The translations under genes were made by a program, and so were the position numbers. From Circinella umbellata (taxonomy: Eukaryota > Mucoromycota > Mucoromycetes > Mucorales > Lichtheimiaceae), in assembly GCA_025093555.1 (NCBI GenBank), contig JAIWNF010000035.1:310001-374000 (forward strand): a DNA stretch of 64,000 nucleotides, written 5' to 3'. The notes beneath the pieces are model-generated. The model did no database searches, was not told the DNA's origin, and worked only from the letters and a program-made list of their open reading frames with translations. Shown one piece after another: positions 49,610 to 61,731 of the stretch (the first letter of the stretch is position 1; each line of letters begins with the position of its first letter).

Positions 49610-50991
49610 ATGTCACTCACCGAGATTTCACGCAACAAGGCCTTTGATGGTCAATTAGTCAAATATAAGCATACTTCTGACGAACTTGAATGTGACATGA
49701 ACTTCAATGTCTTTTTGCCCAAAGAAGCTGTAAATGGTCACCAAGTTCCCGGTATTTACTTTTTGTCTGGTTTGACTTGTACTGAAGATAACTTTATTCA
49801 AAAGAGTGGTGCTTTAGCAGAAGCCGCTAAACATGGTGTTGCTTTGATTGCTCCAGATACTTCTCCTCGTAAGTAACGTTTTCTTCTATTACAAAGGAAG
49901 GAGGATAATGATAATGACGATGATATTTTTTGAAAGTTTTCAATTACATGGGTTTTTTTTGTCTCATATTATCTTGTTTTATTTTAGGTGGTGTCTCGAT
50001 TGAAGGTGATAGCGATTCATGGGATTTTGGCACTGGTATGTTTTATAAAATAAGGAGGAATAATAAAAAGGTCATCTGTGTATAAATGTTATATTAATTG
50101 TATCTTTTTGTTTAGGTGCTGGTTTCTATGTTGATGCTACAGAACCCAAGTGGGCCAAGAACTATCGTATGTATTCGTATATTGTTAAAGAATTACCTTC
50201 CTTGGTTCACAATCAATTGCCTGTTGTAAGTTATATTCTTTTGAGCATGAAAAGAAAATTTTCATTAATTAATAATTTATGGTTTAAATAGGATGAAAAC
50301 CGTATTTCCATTATGGGTCACTCGATGGTAAGAATTAAATTTACATAAATATTTTTAGACTTTTATTGACATCTAACCAATATATGTATAGGGCGGTCAT
50401 GGTGCTTTGACTATCTTCTTAAAGAACCCTACAAAGTTTAAGGTAAATTATTGGAAACCCAGAAAAAAAGGGGAAAGAAGTGGGGGACGGAACGGGATTT
50501 ACTATTATCCATGAAAGATTTTAGACTTTATCAAATGTAGCTCACTCTTCATTTTTAGACTGTTTCCGCCTTCTCACCAATTGCTAACCCCATTAACTGC
50601 CCGTGGGGACAAAAAGCTTTCAGTAACTACTTGGGATCTGACGAATCCACGTGGAAGCAATACGATACCCTTGAATTAATCAAGTCTCACTTGAATGAAA
50701 AAGTGGATGTGTTAGTGGATGTGGTACGTTATACATTCATATTTATATATACAAATCCCATTCAAAAAGGGATGCAATAGTTAAAATGAATATATATATA
50801 TTTAGGGTACTGCTGATGGGTTTTTAGAAAATCAACTAAAGGTCAACACCTTACAAGAAACTGTTACCGCGCTTGGTCGCAAATCTGAATTTAACATTCG
50901 TTTCCAAGAAGGTTATGATCATAGCTATTTCTTTATCTCAACATTTATTGCCGATCATATCAATCACCATGTCAAGAGTTTAAAAGCCTAA
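49610..50991 (+). CDS. S-formylglutathione hydrolase (esterase D family)
   Basis: Hydrolyses S-formylglutathione to formate and glutathione, the second step of formaldehyde detoxification after glutathione-dependent dehydrogenase. Exons: 49610-49868, 49988-50035, 50116-50225, 50292-50327 (36 nt), 50392-50442 (51 nt), 50559-50723 and 50806-50991; 284 aa, the normal family length. An alpha/beta-hydrolase with nucleophile Ser150 in [15 protein letters not shown], Asp227 in [11 protein letters not shown] and His262 in GYDHSYFFI. Also conserved are [20 protein letters not shown] and [12 protein letters not shown]. The GHSMGG motif is split by an intron after Met151. All frames are intact; assignment is very strong. 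Confidence 0.95.
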
Positions 50992-51252
50992 AAGCAATGT
51001 TGTAAATTTTTCAATTTCAACATATTATTGTTTGTTGTAAAGTTCCAAAATGAAGACTTTTTTCTGTAATTTTTTTTATATTATCATCATTATTATCATA
51101 TTATTTGGAGTTGAAATGATGAGTCATATTTATATGTATAGTATATGTGATTGTGAGGAGAAGAAAAGAATGTTGTTTAGAGTCGAAAAGAATCGAGTTG
51201 TTATGCTTGATGCGAAATGAAAATGATGTTGTCGTCACTATTTAGTTACTGT

Positions 51253-51988
51253 TTAGTCAGCGTTACATTGGGCAAGGAGGAGTGTAAGACTTTCGTTTTG
51301 TTTGTTGATATCCTGTTTAGACGATGATCCTGCATCCTTTTCCTTTTCTTTTTCTCGATTGATTTTTTCTATAAGGGTTACTCGATTGCACATGACAACG
51401 TTATCTGTCTTGACAGCAAAACTCAACTCTGAATGTAACAATTGTTGTTGTTGCTGTTGTTGTTGTTGTCGTAACGCTCGTGCTGCTTCATCCTCCCCTT
51501 CTCTTTTTATTGATGTAAGTAAGGGTAACAGTCCTAAATAGAGAATATCAGTAAAATTAAAAATTGTATATCCATAGATACAAATATTTACTTACCAGGA
51601 CCTTCACGTTTTCGTTCGTGAACTTCGAATAATAAATTAGTTGCTATTGTTTCGTCTAAATGCCCATGAAATGTCGTTCCATTGAGTTGAATAAATTGTT
51701 CGCCTTCCTCTGTTCCCTATTATACATATTCAAGAAATGGACTTCAATAGTTAGTGTATTATAAATATATGAGTGGTGAAAGAATAATATATAAACCTAC
51801 CAAGTATGTCATTTCAGCATTTTCTCGACCAAGGCGTTCAAGAACTTCAGGGGACATTTCTGGTCCTAGATCAACTACTAAATATACAGTCTAAATTCCA
51901 TGTCAGAGAAATCAACATGAGTTACAATTTAATGAGCAGTTTTGAATAATAATACCTCTTCTTCATATTCGTCTTCACTATCGCTCAT
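51253..51988 (-). CDS. TFIIIC small subunit with triple-barrel domain (TFIIIC_sub6 / GTF3C6-Sfc7 type)
   Basis: Part of the RNA polymerase III initiation factor TFIIIC, which binds tRNA-gene promoters. Exons (minus): 51988-51956, 51890-51801, 51716-51596 and 51533-51253; 174 aa. After an acidic start MSDSEDEYEE come TVYLVVDLGPEMSPEVL, YLGTEEGEQFIQLNGTTFHG and NLLFEVHER, matching the family pattern of a beta-rich triple barrel with a central F(I/L)QL(N/G)G element. The C-terminal half has a poly-Gln run of nine residues and charged residues (KINREKEKEKDAGSS). It is convergent with the hydrolase gene; stops are about 260 bp apart. Family call rests on pattern memory. Confidence 0.75.
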
Positions 51989-52624
51989 TGTTTGAAGTAT
52001 TATTATTAAGAACAAAAAAAAAAAAAGAGAGAGAGAGAGAGAGAGAACCGCGAGAGCAAGATAAAAGTCAGCGCGACAAGAAATTAGTTCAAACTGTTTT
52101 TTCTATCTCGCGTCCGACAGGAATATGAACTTTGCATATCAAACTAAAAAGTTTTGTCATTTTGTTTTGAGCAGAGCTAAGAATTGTTGATCGACGCTTG
52201 AAGGGTCACCATGTATTATAGTGTATATATCTATAATTATTACACCTTTGCTTGTATATAGCTATTGATAAGTAATTCACATTATTTCTTTCACTAAATG
52301 TGGTATTTATATTTCACAATTATTGTTGATTGAACCCTCAAAAATTCTAAAACAATATATGATACAATACAACATAATATAACATTGCTTTTAATACGAT
52401 CATTAAAAGTAGAATATTAGTTGTTGCCGCTATGGCTTTTAGCTATCTTAAGTTCAAATTTGAGTTTCTTTTTATTGTAAATAAGGAAAGAAATTAAGTT
52501 ACATTCAATAATCATGTGATCGTGCCGCCAAAAACAAACAGAGGTGAGCATAGTATATATTTACAGTGATAAAGTAAGAGAATCTGGTTTTTAAGAAAAA
52601 ACAGTATAGAGTTAAATCGTTCAT
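51989..52624. other. Intergenic region
   Basis: Promoter side of the TFIIIC subunit gene (with a GA tract) and 3' flank of SMC6. No coding signal. Confidence 0.6.
52026..52046. repeat. (GA)n tract
   Basis: About ten GA units, roughly 40 bases upstream of the TFIIIC subunit start; GA tracts in this position can be promoter elements. Confidence 0.85.
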
Positions 52625-55600
52625 TTATTCGGCTCCTGGTGCTGGTCGTCGATTTGGATCATTGAGACGGTGTACTGTTACTAAAGGTCCTGGTTTCATA
52701 TTACTTGCATCTATAGCCAATAATGAGTGATGTTAAAATTTCATCAAAATTCTAATCACTAAAAAATCTCAATATATGCTACCTTGAGGTGTTATAAAAA
52801 TATATTGTGATTCTGACTGTTCTAATGCAGTGTCCATCTACCAAAAAAAAAGTTTAATCAAAATAAGGTATTTATAACAGATTTCAATAGACATTGAGTA
52901 TATAGAAACAAAGCACTTACAAGTATACGCATACTTTGCTTTCGATTAACAGCATCCATGTACACGTCAAATTCATCCAAACTATTATACATATACTCTT
53001 GAGTCAGCAACCCTCTTAATGTGCATATATTAGCCAGAGATAATTATATTATTATTTTCGTTTCTTACCAAAAAATTGGTGAAGCAATACCTTGCCACAT
53101 AGCCAAAAGCAAACTAATTTGGGAATATGATTTTTCACCTCCAGAAAGTGATTTAGAATCTTTATGTCGTGTTGAGCCTTTTTGAAATTGATCAGATGTG
53201 GAAACCTGTATAATATCGTTTTGCATCAGTGAACTCACTTTTCAAAACTCTTATATTAAATCTTAGTTATGTTACTTACTCGCACAATCAACTTTTCTGT
53301 ATCATGTCTAAATTTCAAGTAGCCACTGTCTCCTCGTTTATGTAGATAATAAGTAAAATGAGCCCTGGCTGAAATTGTGATAAACATACGAAATTCACTC
53401 CAGCGAAACATACGATCATCTAGAGACTTAATCAAATACTAAGTATTTTTCTTTGTGTTAGTCACCAGTTTATATTATGTATAGATGAATATATATATAC
53501 ATACTTTTCTTAAACCGTCTAACATACGCATGGTTTTTTTGGCTTCTTCATAAATTTGTATTTTTTCTTTTGCATCAATATGTGCCTCTTCCATCGTGCA
53601 CCCGAGCCTAAGATGAAACATAAAATTTAAGATTCCTCGTGATTCAAATTGTAGCACTTTTGAAACACATGTAACTTACGATTCCTGGCCAACTTGTAGA
53701 CGAGTTTCCTCATGTTCGATGTTCCGTTGGATTTCAGCTGGTGTTCTTTCTGTTTCTACTCGTATTGGCCATTCTTCACGAACTCTTGCTGTCCATTCCT
53801 ATGATCATCATCAATAGTTAATAAACCATACCTCAAATATCTTTTAATTGAAATTTTCATATATAGGTACTTTAACAGTTGCTTCTAGTTGTTGTACGAG
53901 GCTTCGTTTCACATTCAACCGTTGTTTCTCTTTATTATAATTGTCCCTTGCATTATTGAGCATACTCATTATTTCTTGTTTCGAATCATCGGTCTCAAGT
54001 ATCCTCTTCTAGATAATTGAATAATGAGAGGGTGAGTTTTTTCAAGGTTCACAGAGTTGAAAACATTAGTACATGTGATATAAAATATATAATTACTCTG
54101 AAAATTTCCAATTGTTTAAGGTACTCTTCATCTGATCTTTCAAATTCCTGAATAAGTCCTAATAAGTCATTGAGCTGCGCAACTATTTCAACATCCTGCC
54201 TTTTCAAATCGGAAAATTGAGCTTTTAATCTTTCAATATTTTGCTCTAAAGTCTAGTAGAGGAAAAATGAGATATAATCAATCTAGACTTGTCTTTTTTT
54301 TTCTTTCAGGTTATTAAAAAGTTACCTACCCTTTTTTCATCTATAAGTACTTGTACATCGACAGGTTGCTCTGCTTCAATCTTGTCTCGTGTTTGTATTA
54401 TTTCCAAACTGAGTGATCGAACTTCTTTTTCGAGTTTCGATTGCTTATGCTATAATGTTTTTTTCCGAAATATACAATTATTACTCGAGCTTTAAAAGTA
54501 AGAAAAGTATTCAAAAAAACTTACCATGGTTAACTGTATGTTTTTAAAAATAGTGTCCATTTCCTGATCACAAGTGCGTTTTCTCTGTACTATTTCATAA
54601 TGTTTGTCATTTGATAGTTTTAATTCCTCTTCCGCCTCACTATATAATGATAATCAGTAAAATTGTTGCTTTACTAACTTCATCCACTTTATTATTTTGA
54701 TGTTGTACCTGATATCAGAATCAATCTCCTTTTTGAATCGCTGGGGACCTCTATATCTATTTAATGATTCAAGCCGTCTTCCTTGAGCAGCACCCACTTT
54801 TTGGGCTTTAGCGGTGTAGCAACTTTTGACGTTTCGAGGACCACCATTATCCATTACAATTTCGGCGTCAACTCGTTCTGCAATAAGTAAAATCTTTTCG
54901 ATGCCACAACCGATGATCAGTTGACGTTTAACCCACTCATCCTCAATCTAGAGCAAAAGAAAAAGAAAAATTACCTAGCTATCCCTACACATATTAAACC
55001 AGAACATGAAAATGTGTTGGCAAGAAAAGCTACTACTTACATCAAGAGCACGAAGTATAGTCAAGTACTTTTCATCAGGTTCTCCATGACTATAATCAAA
55101 TAGATCATAATTTGCAACTATCACCATAGCATCACCCCTGCGCATTATTAATTACAGGTAACATAAATAATATATATGTATATATATATAAGAAATTGAA
55201 GGTAAACAAAAAAAGTCTTACATTCTGTTACGCTCCAAAATCGACATCAGTAACTGTCTATCTTCATAATGTTCCACTAAAAATGCATTTAAAAATTTTC
55301 CAAGTAAAATTTCCATGGTTTCACGATATTCTTCATATTTCAACTTGACAAAACGACCTAGTGGCCCAACAGGTTGTCGTTTCCATCTAGTTTCTCTTTC
55401 AATCTCTGTTAATACTTCGGGTATATTTGATCCGTACGCACGAAGTCGATTTGACTTTTGAGCTAACAATTCTTCGATCTTTTTACGCTGATAAAATATT
55501 GTTGTCTTGACTTGGTCTAATGATTGTTTAATTTCTTTTTGTTTGATATCTTGAGTTTCTTTGATTTTGTAAAGGCCGTCCAATTCTTCTTTGCATCCTC

Positions 55601-57723
55601 GAATTTGATCATCTTTTTCAAGCTTTTGAGCTTCCATCTCTACAAGTTTTGATCCCAAAGAACTGCGTAACGATTGAGAATTGGCTTCCAACTCAGTACT
55701 TTTAGCTATTTTTTCTTCATATGACTTGATTGTTGCTTTGGAGCTTCTTACACGGGTATTTAAGTCATTGATATCATTCTTTTTGTGTGTGTATGTTTTT
55801 TATTGTTATGGAATTATTAATTTACAAAGCTCAATAGTAGGTAAGTTGATTTCTTTTCTTTTTTCTAAAAATAAAATAAAAAAGCATACCTTAATTTCAC
55901 TACGTTTTGTTTCGAGATCAATCTTCTTGTCTTCAACTTCTTTCTTTTTTGCCAGAGACGGTGCATAGTTTGCTTTACACTCTTGGAGTTCTTCCTGTAT
56001 TTCTTTTTTTTCTTGATCAAATACACCAATTTTATTCTGATTTCAATACATGCTAAAATAAGTTACCGATCATTTATTGTCCTGACAGATATATATATAT
56101 ATTAAAAAAACATCATGTAAGTTCCTTACTTGTGTAATTGCTAATTTTGCTTTTGTATCATTGACAATGGTTTCAGCTCGAATGACATCATCTTGCGCAC
56201 TTTTCAATTCCTTTTCTTTAAAAATAATTTGTGACCAAGATAATTCGCTACTAAGCTCTTCAATTTTCTCGTCAATAGAATCAAGCGTCTTGAGAGTTTC
56301 ATAACGTTCTCTTGATTCTTTGGCTTTTCTTTGCAAATCTGGTAAACTTTGAGCTTTTCGTTTTAAAGTTGCGGCCATAGTATCCAACGTTTCTCTGACA
56401 ACTGCATAATCTTCGGCCAATTCAGCCAATTGAGTACCACGCATAAATAACTTTTTTTTTATAAAAAACAAGATTTTTGGTTATTATGATTCTTGGTTTT
56501 TTTACATCATTCGTTCAATTTTTGTATATCTTCTGTGCACATGTGTATGAGATTAGTATCATTACCTTGTATTTTTCATTTGGTGAACTTGAGTTTAAAA
56601 ATTCTCGTGCCATATCTTGAGTAAGTATAACAAGTTGATTATCAACTTGAATTACCATATGATCCAATATTGCAGTTAATTCTTCTCTTTTGGTAGAAAT
56701 AATCTTTCCAGATGAACTTCTAATATGATAATTGCCAACTCCATCTTTAAGAATTTTTCTTTCAACAATAATTTTATCACCATAAACATCATGGCGGTAA
56801 GCATCGGGTCCCTTGTTTGTAATATGAACGGCTACTAAAGCAGCACTAAACATTATCATTAAAAATAAAACTTCATCCGGATACAATATATATATATATA
56901 TTGTAACTAACAATCTTATAACTATGGATATAACTTACTTGGCATCTTCACGAATTAATGCACTAAGATTTCTGCCTCGATTGGTTGCATTTGCTTTTGC
57001 ACCTAATGCAACTGTAATAGCACTTAGAATAGCACTTTTTCCACCTAAAAGAGAAATTAACCCATAACGAGAACATGATAAGTTGACAGGATTTTCTTGA
57101 TATAAACAAAAAAAAAACAAAATAACTTTGTGTATGTGTATGTGTAATGTATCTTTTAATATAACCAACAACGTACTTCCATTATGACCAATAACAAAAT
57201 TGACTTTTGAACCTAAATCGATCTTTAGATATTGATGACACATAAAGTTAACGACTTCAACCCTTTCAATAGTACCGGCTTCTAATGCACCCTATATTAC
57301 AAAAAAAAAGACACCATCGATTTTACTTGTTTTGTATGCATATATACAAAAATATATTTATCTTTGGTAACAAAGCAAATATAAAAGAGCACCTACAGTA
57401 TTATTACTACTTGTCTGTCTTGGACTAGACAGTGATTCTTCATCGCTCTCGTCGTCGAGATTGATATCTATATCTTCAACATCGGATTGTTCCTCTGACT
57501 CTTTTACTTTCCTAGACTTTTGTGAATGCTGTGTTTTTTTTTTTTTTTTTTTTTTTTTTTTGTTATTATTATTCTTAACTAAACTTCCCAATTTAACACC
57601 CTCAATGACCAGCTTTTTTTTCAAGAAAGAATATAGAAAGCAAAATTATACCCCGTTAACTCCTTGTGCATAATGATCTATGCTCTCACTATCACAATGA
57701 GTTCTTTTTAATGACAGTGCCAT
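52625..57723 (-). CDS. SMC6: SMC6, structural maintenance of chromosomes protein of the SMC5/6 complex
   Basis: ATPase of the SMC5/6 complex, acting in recombinational repair and chromosome segregation. About 21 exons (minus): 57723-57652, 57528-57397, 57291-57177, 57044-56939, 56845-56566, 56450-56130, 56036-55890, 55778-55222, 55137-55041, 54947-54709, 54639-54525, 54449-54330, 54252-54097, 54008-53871, 53798-53680, 53607-53505, 53438-53280, 53205-53069, 52981-52921, 52837-52783 and 52710-52625; about 1104 aa. Walker A is at residues 103-110 (GHNGSGKS, split by an intron). QVDNQLVILTQDMAREFLNS is the Q-loop region. Two coiled-coil arms flank a hinge (GPLGRFVKLKYEEYRETMEI, then HGEPDEKYLTILRALD). 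The C-terminal signature is KSLSGGEKSYSQISLLLAMW and Walker B is CLDEFDVYMD. The N-terminus is acidic and disordered; the exon 2 acceptor beside a poly-T tract is uncertain. Confidence 0.95.
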
Positions 57724-59280
57724 TGTTCGAGGGCAACAAAAAAAGAAAAGGAGAGTGAGAAACGGTAACTGAGTTTTAACGCGTTTTCCGAGTGGGTGGT
57801 TTATATATTCCCAACAGTGATTGCTTTTGTTTGTTTGTTTTATGGACTTTTTTTTTCGAGTAGATATTATTATCTCGAATTGTAAAAGTCAAAATGAAAT
57901 AATGGCTTTTGAAAAACTTAATATAATTATATTATACATATCAAGTTATGCTCTTGCTCATAGAAAAATCGATGGACTATAGACTAGCCAAGCAACTTTT
58001 TATTTTTTATGGATGCTTTGGTAATTTTAGATAGCAAGATCACCTTACGTAAATGGGGGTGGTTCCATACCATATTACATATACACTTACTGTTTCTGTT
58101 TTTACTTCATTATTTAATTTTATTTTGCTAGAGCTATTTGAAGTTGTTCCTTCTATGCGTCTTCAAATCAAATGTAGCTTAATTTAGCAAAATAAAAAAG
58201 AGTTTGTATTATCATCTGGATTACGTAAAAAGAAATTTAGACTTAGTTGTATGTAGTACGTCTGGTTCTTTCTTAACCGTTCTTTTATTCTTTTTGTTCA
58301 GTAAAGCAACAGTTAATAATCAAGACAAAGTACTTATGAAACACTTTAGTTTTTTAGTCTTAACCTCCAATATCACCTTCAACTTTTAGTATAACAAAAT
58401 TTGGGTTAGTATTCTCGAAAAAAAACACTTCATTTTTGAATTAATAAAAAATAGGATGACAAAAACTCATCTTTTTTTTTGTGGCGCCAACAGATATCTT
58501 GGTGGATGATTAATCTATATTTTTAAGAGGAAGCCTCTTAATTTGTTGTAGGATATGAAATAGTGGGTCCACATATTCACTTTTTTTAGCTTGTTGAGAT
58601 ACGAAAAGATCCAGACATTTTGTTGTCATGCATGTTTTTTGTGTAACATAGTATCACCATGACAACTACCATGTTGCTAGTAACAAAAAAAAAATATCTC
58701 ATTGAAATATATAGACAATAAATAATTCAGCAAATACATCCACATAATATTTAAAAAGTTTATACTGAAATTTTGAAAAATATATAATATGAAAACGTTT
58801 GAAATGATGCTGTGATTCCAAAGGAAGTTTACGGATCTGTTGAAATTCACGGGGTTACTGAATACAATTTTTTTTTTGCGGGACTTGAAGGGATAATTGG
58901 AGAATGGAGAAAGATGGGCTTCATCGGATTAGATATTTGTTGTGCTTTATTCTTTGTTGTGTGTTTGTCTTAAAATTATGTTTTTTTGGGGGTGTGGGAT
59001 GAGATGGATGAGTAAGAAATTAGTATTACTATTTATAATAATTGAAAGATGATTTAACAAACAAAATAAAATAGATAAAAAAAGCTCAATTACTGGGGTG
59101 CTGGGTACTCTCTCGAAGCGCGGTTAATTGCTTTCGCAAGCTGTGGGGGGAGAGCACTGCATGGTATTTGATAATCAGAATCTGTGTCCCGATAAAAGGT
59201 TTTTAAAAATATTCCTTTCAAGTTCCTTTGTTATCCTTTTTATTTTTTTTGGTTTCTTTTTCGCTTGAACTTTTATATAA
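57724..59280. other. Intergenic region between divergent genes
   Basis: Separates SMC6 (minus) and the BioF-like gene (plus) and should hold both promoters. Mostly AT-rich. A GC-richer patch at about 59090-59165 includes GCGCGGTTAATTGCTTTCGC and may be an upstream element. The sequence TTTATATAA directly abuts the ATG at 59281, too close for a TATA box. Confidence 0.5.
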
Positions 59281-60919
59281 ATGGGTCGCTTAGAAGAACA
59301 GCTCGCGTCAGTACTTGATAAACGACAACATATTGCCAAACGACGTAAACTTGTAGTTAATTCTCCAAACTCCATTGACTTTTCTTCTAACGACTTTCTT
59401 GGTCTAGCACAAAACACAGCTTTACGACAAAGATACCTTGACGAACTCAATGCACTTGACACCATATTGGGTTCCACTGGATCACGACTTTTAGACGGCA
59501 ATTCTCAATATGCCATTGATTTAGAACAACGGATCGCACGGTTTCATAATGCTGACACGGCATTACTTTTCAATTCCGGTTTTGACGCCAACACGGGTTT
59601 ACTCAGTACGTTACCACAAAAGGGTGATATTGTTATTTATGACGAACTTATCCATGCTAGTGTACATGAAGGAATGCGAGTATCACGCGCTGGTCGCTTG
59701 ATCCCTTTCAAACATTCTGATGTGAACGATTTGAATCGCGTGTTAACGGATATCTGTCCCACGGATAAGAACGTATTTATTACTGTGGAAACTGTATATT
59801 CTATGGATGGTGATGTTGTACCACTTGTTGAAATTATACAAATATTAAAAAAATACTGGCCACAACGAGAAAATGGATATATTATTGTTGATGAGGTAAA
59901 AAAAAAAGTTGAGATATATTTAGATGGGGGAGATTTTTTTTTCTTTGGGGGTGGAGGGGAGATAGTTAAAAGGATAAAAAGATTGGTAAAATCATTTTTC
60001 ATTGTTACTCAAAACTTTTGAATACATAAACTTGAAATCCTATTTTTTTTTACAAAAATAAAAATAGGCACATGCAACAGGAGTTTATGGAGAAAATGGT
60101 CGAGGTGTCGTTTGTCAACTTGGTCTTGAAAAAGAAATTTTCGCACGCTTACACACATTTGGCAAATCATTAGCTAGTAATGGCGGTAAAGTTATCTATT
60201 CTTTTGCTTCGCCACAATTAGTTTTTGACGCCATCTGACGCATGATAACTTTATTTTTTGATATATATGTATAGCTGCTGTTCTTGGTTCAAATACCCTT
60301 CGTGATTACCTGATTAACTATTCACGGCCACTTATTTATTCAACTTTTATGTCATTTAATAATTTAGCTAGTATCAAATGTGCATATGATGTTTTAGAAT
60401 GTGGTGAAACTCGACCAGTAAGTACCCTTTTTTTTCTTGTATAGGGGAGAAAAGGGAGATATTAACACATATCACTAACATACATCTTAGATCCAACGTC
60501 ATTTACACAATATTACGCAACAATTTAGAAAAGCTATCGAATTACCTACTGGAACTTTATTACCATCAGATAGTCCAATCCAAGGAATTGTACTTAATGG
60601 TACGTCTTCTTTATATACATGGCTGGAAACAATTTCATAACAGATTATGTATTCTTATTTTTATTTTATTTTTTTAGGTAATGCGCCAGTTCGAGCACTC
60701 GCCGGATACTTGAACAAACGTGGATTCATTGTTAAACCCATTTGTTCTCCTACTGTTCCAAAAGGTCAAGAACGTGTTAGAATCTGTCTTCATGGTCATA
60801 ATACAACAGAACAAATTGATGCTCTTGTTGCTTCTGTTCATGATTTCTTCAACGTACAAAAGACTAATGTCATTGTACCTACTTTTACATCAAACGCATT
60901 AGAACCAGCAAAACTATAA
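59281..60919 (+). CDS. bioF: 8-amino-7-oxononanoate synthase-like enzyme (AONS, BioF type)
   Basis: PLP enzyme of the alpha-oxoamine synthase family. BioF joins pimeloyl-thioester and alanine in biotin synthesis. Exons: 59281-59895, 60068-60185, 60275-60417, 60491-60599 and 60678-60919; 408 aa. Conserved parts are IDFSSNDFLGLAQNTALRQR, GSTGSRLLDGN, LLFNSGFDANTGLLSTLPQK, DELIHASVHEGMR, VETVYSMDGDVVPL and VDEAHATGVYGENGRG (Asp204). The PLP lysine is in HTFGKSLASNGA (Lys238), then AVLGSNTLRDYLINYSRPLI. The length fits AONS better than ALA synthase or serine palmitoyltransferase, which are longer. Frames are intact. Whether this fungus makes biotin from pimelate cannot be told; no other bio gene is nearby. 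KBL-like or other AOS activity is possible. Confidence 0.88.
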
Positions 60920-61731
60920 ATACTGAAAACATTCTCATATAGATTTGTAGATACACATTTTTTTTGGCTTTTATATATATATATGCATGTTCCGTATTCA
61001 GCAATATACTTTTTTTGTATTACCATTATTATTACTACAGTATTTTACTATATGTAATTATCATATTTTCGTTTATACTGCTCAATTTAACATGAATAGG
61101 CACATCTGTATAAAGTAGCAAGAGCTTCCCCCTAATTATTGCGCTGCTGGATACAACTTGTATCGTTGAGACTTCGTGGCGCAAATATGTAGAAAATACC
61201 CCTACTTAATCTTGAACATTTTTCATTCTCGAACGATGAGGCAACATTCTTTCAGAAAAAAAAATGTATTTTATTATACAATCCCAATGTTTTATCTTAT
61301 AAATCTAATGAATTTACTTTTTATATTCCTGTATGGTTCAATCATACATTCTCAATAATCATGATGTCTTGTATAAAACGAAGAAAATAAGATTTTCGTT
61401 ATAGAATTCCCCTTCGTACATTTAATTATGCGTATACAACATGTCTCAAGCTACTACTTAATCTAATTATAGACAGTCCTATACAGCTCCAGCGTATGTG
61501 CTGCATTATAAACAGAAACAAACATTTGATGTATTCCGAGACGTACGGACTTTAGAGATAAAGAAAACAATAAAATATGGAGCGATTATTGGTGTTGACA
61601 TACAGTAGCTTTTTCCTACGTACGTCCATTATTTCTCGTATATACTTCTAATAACTGATATTGTCTAAAGCCCGTCTTTTTATTAAAACACAAAAAAAAA
61701 TGTACGTAAAACATATTTGAGAGAAAGTATG
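60920..61731. other. Convergent intergenic region
   Basis: AT-rich 3' flanks of the BioF-like and F-box genes. No gene seen. Confidence 0.6.
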
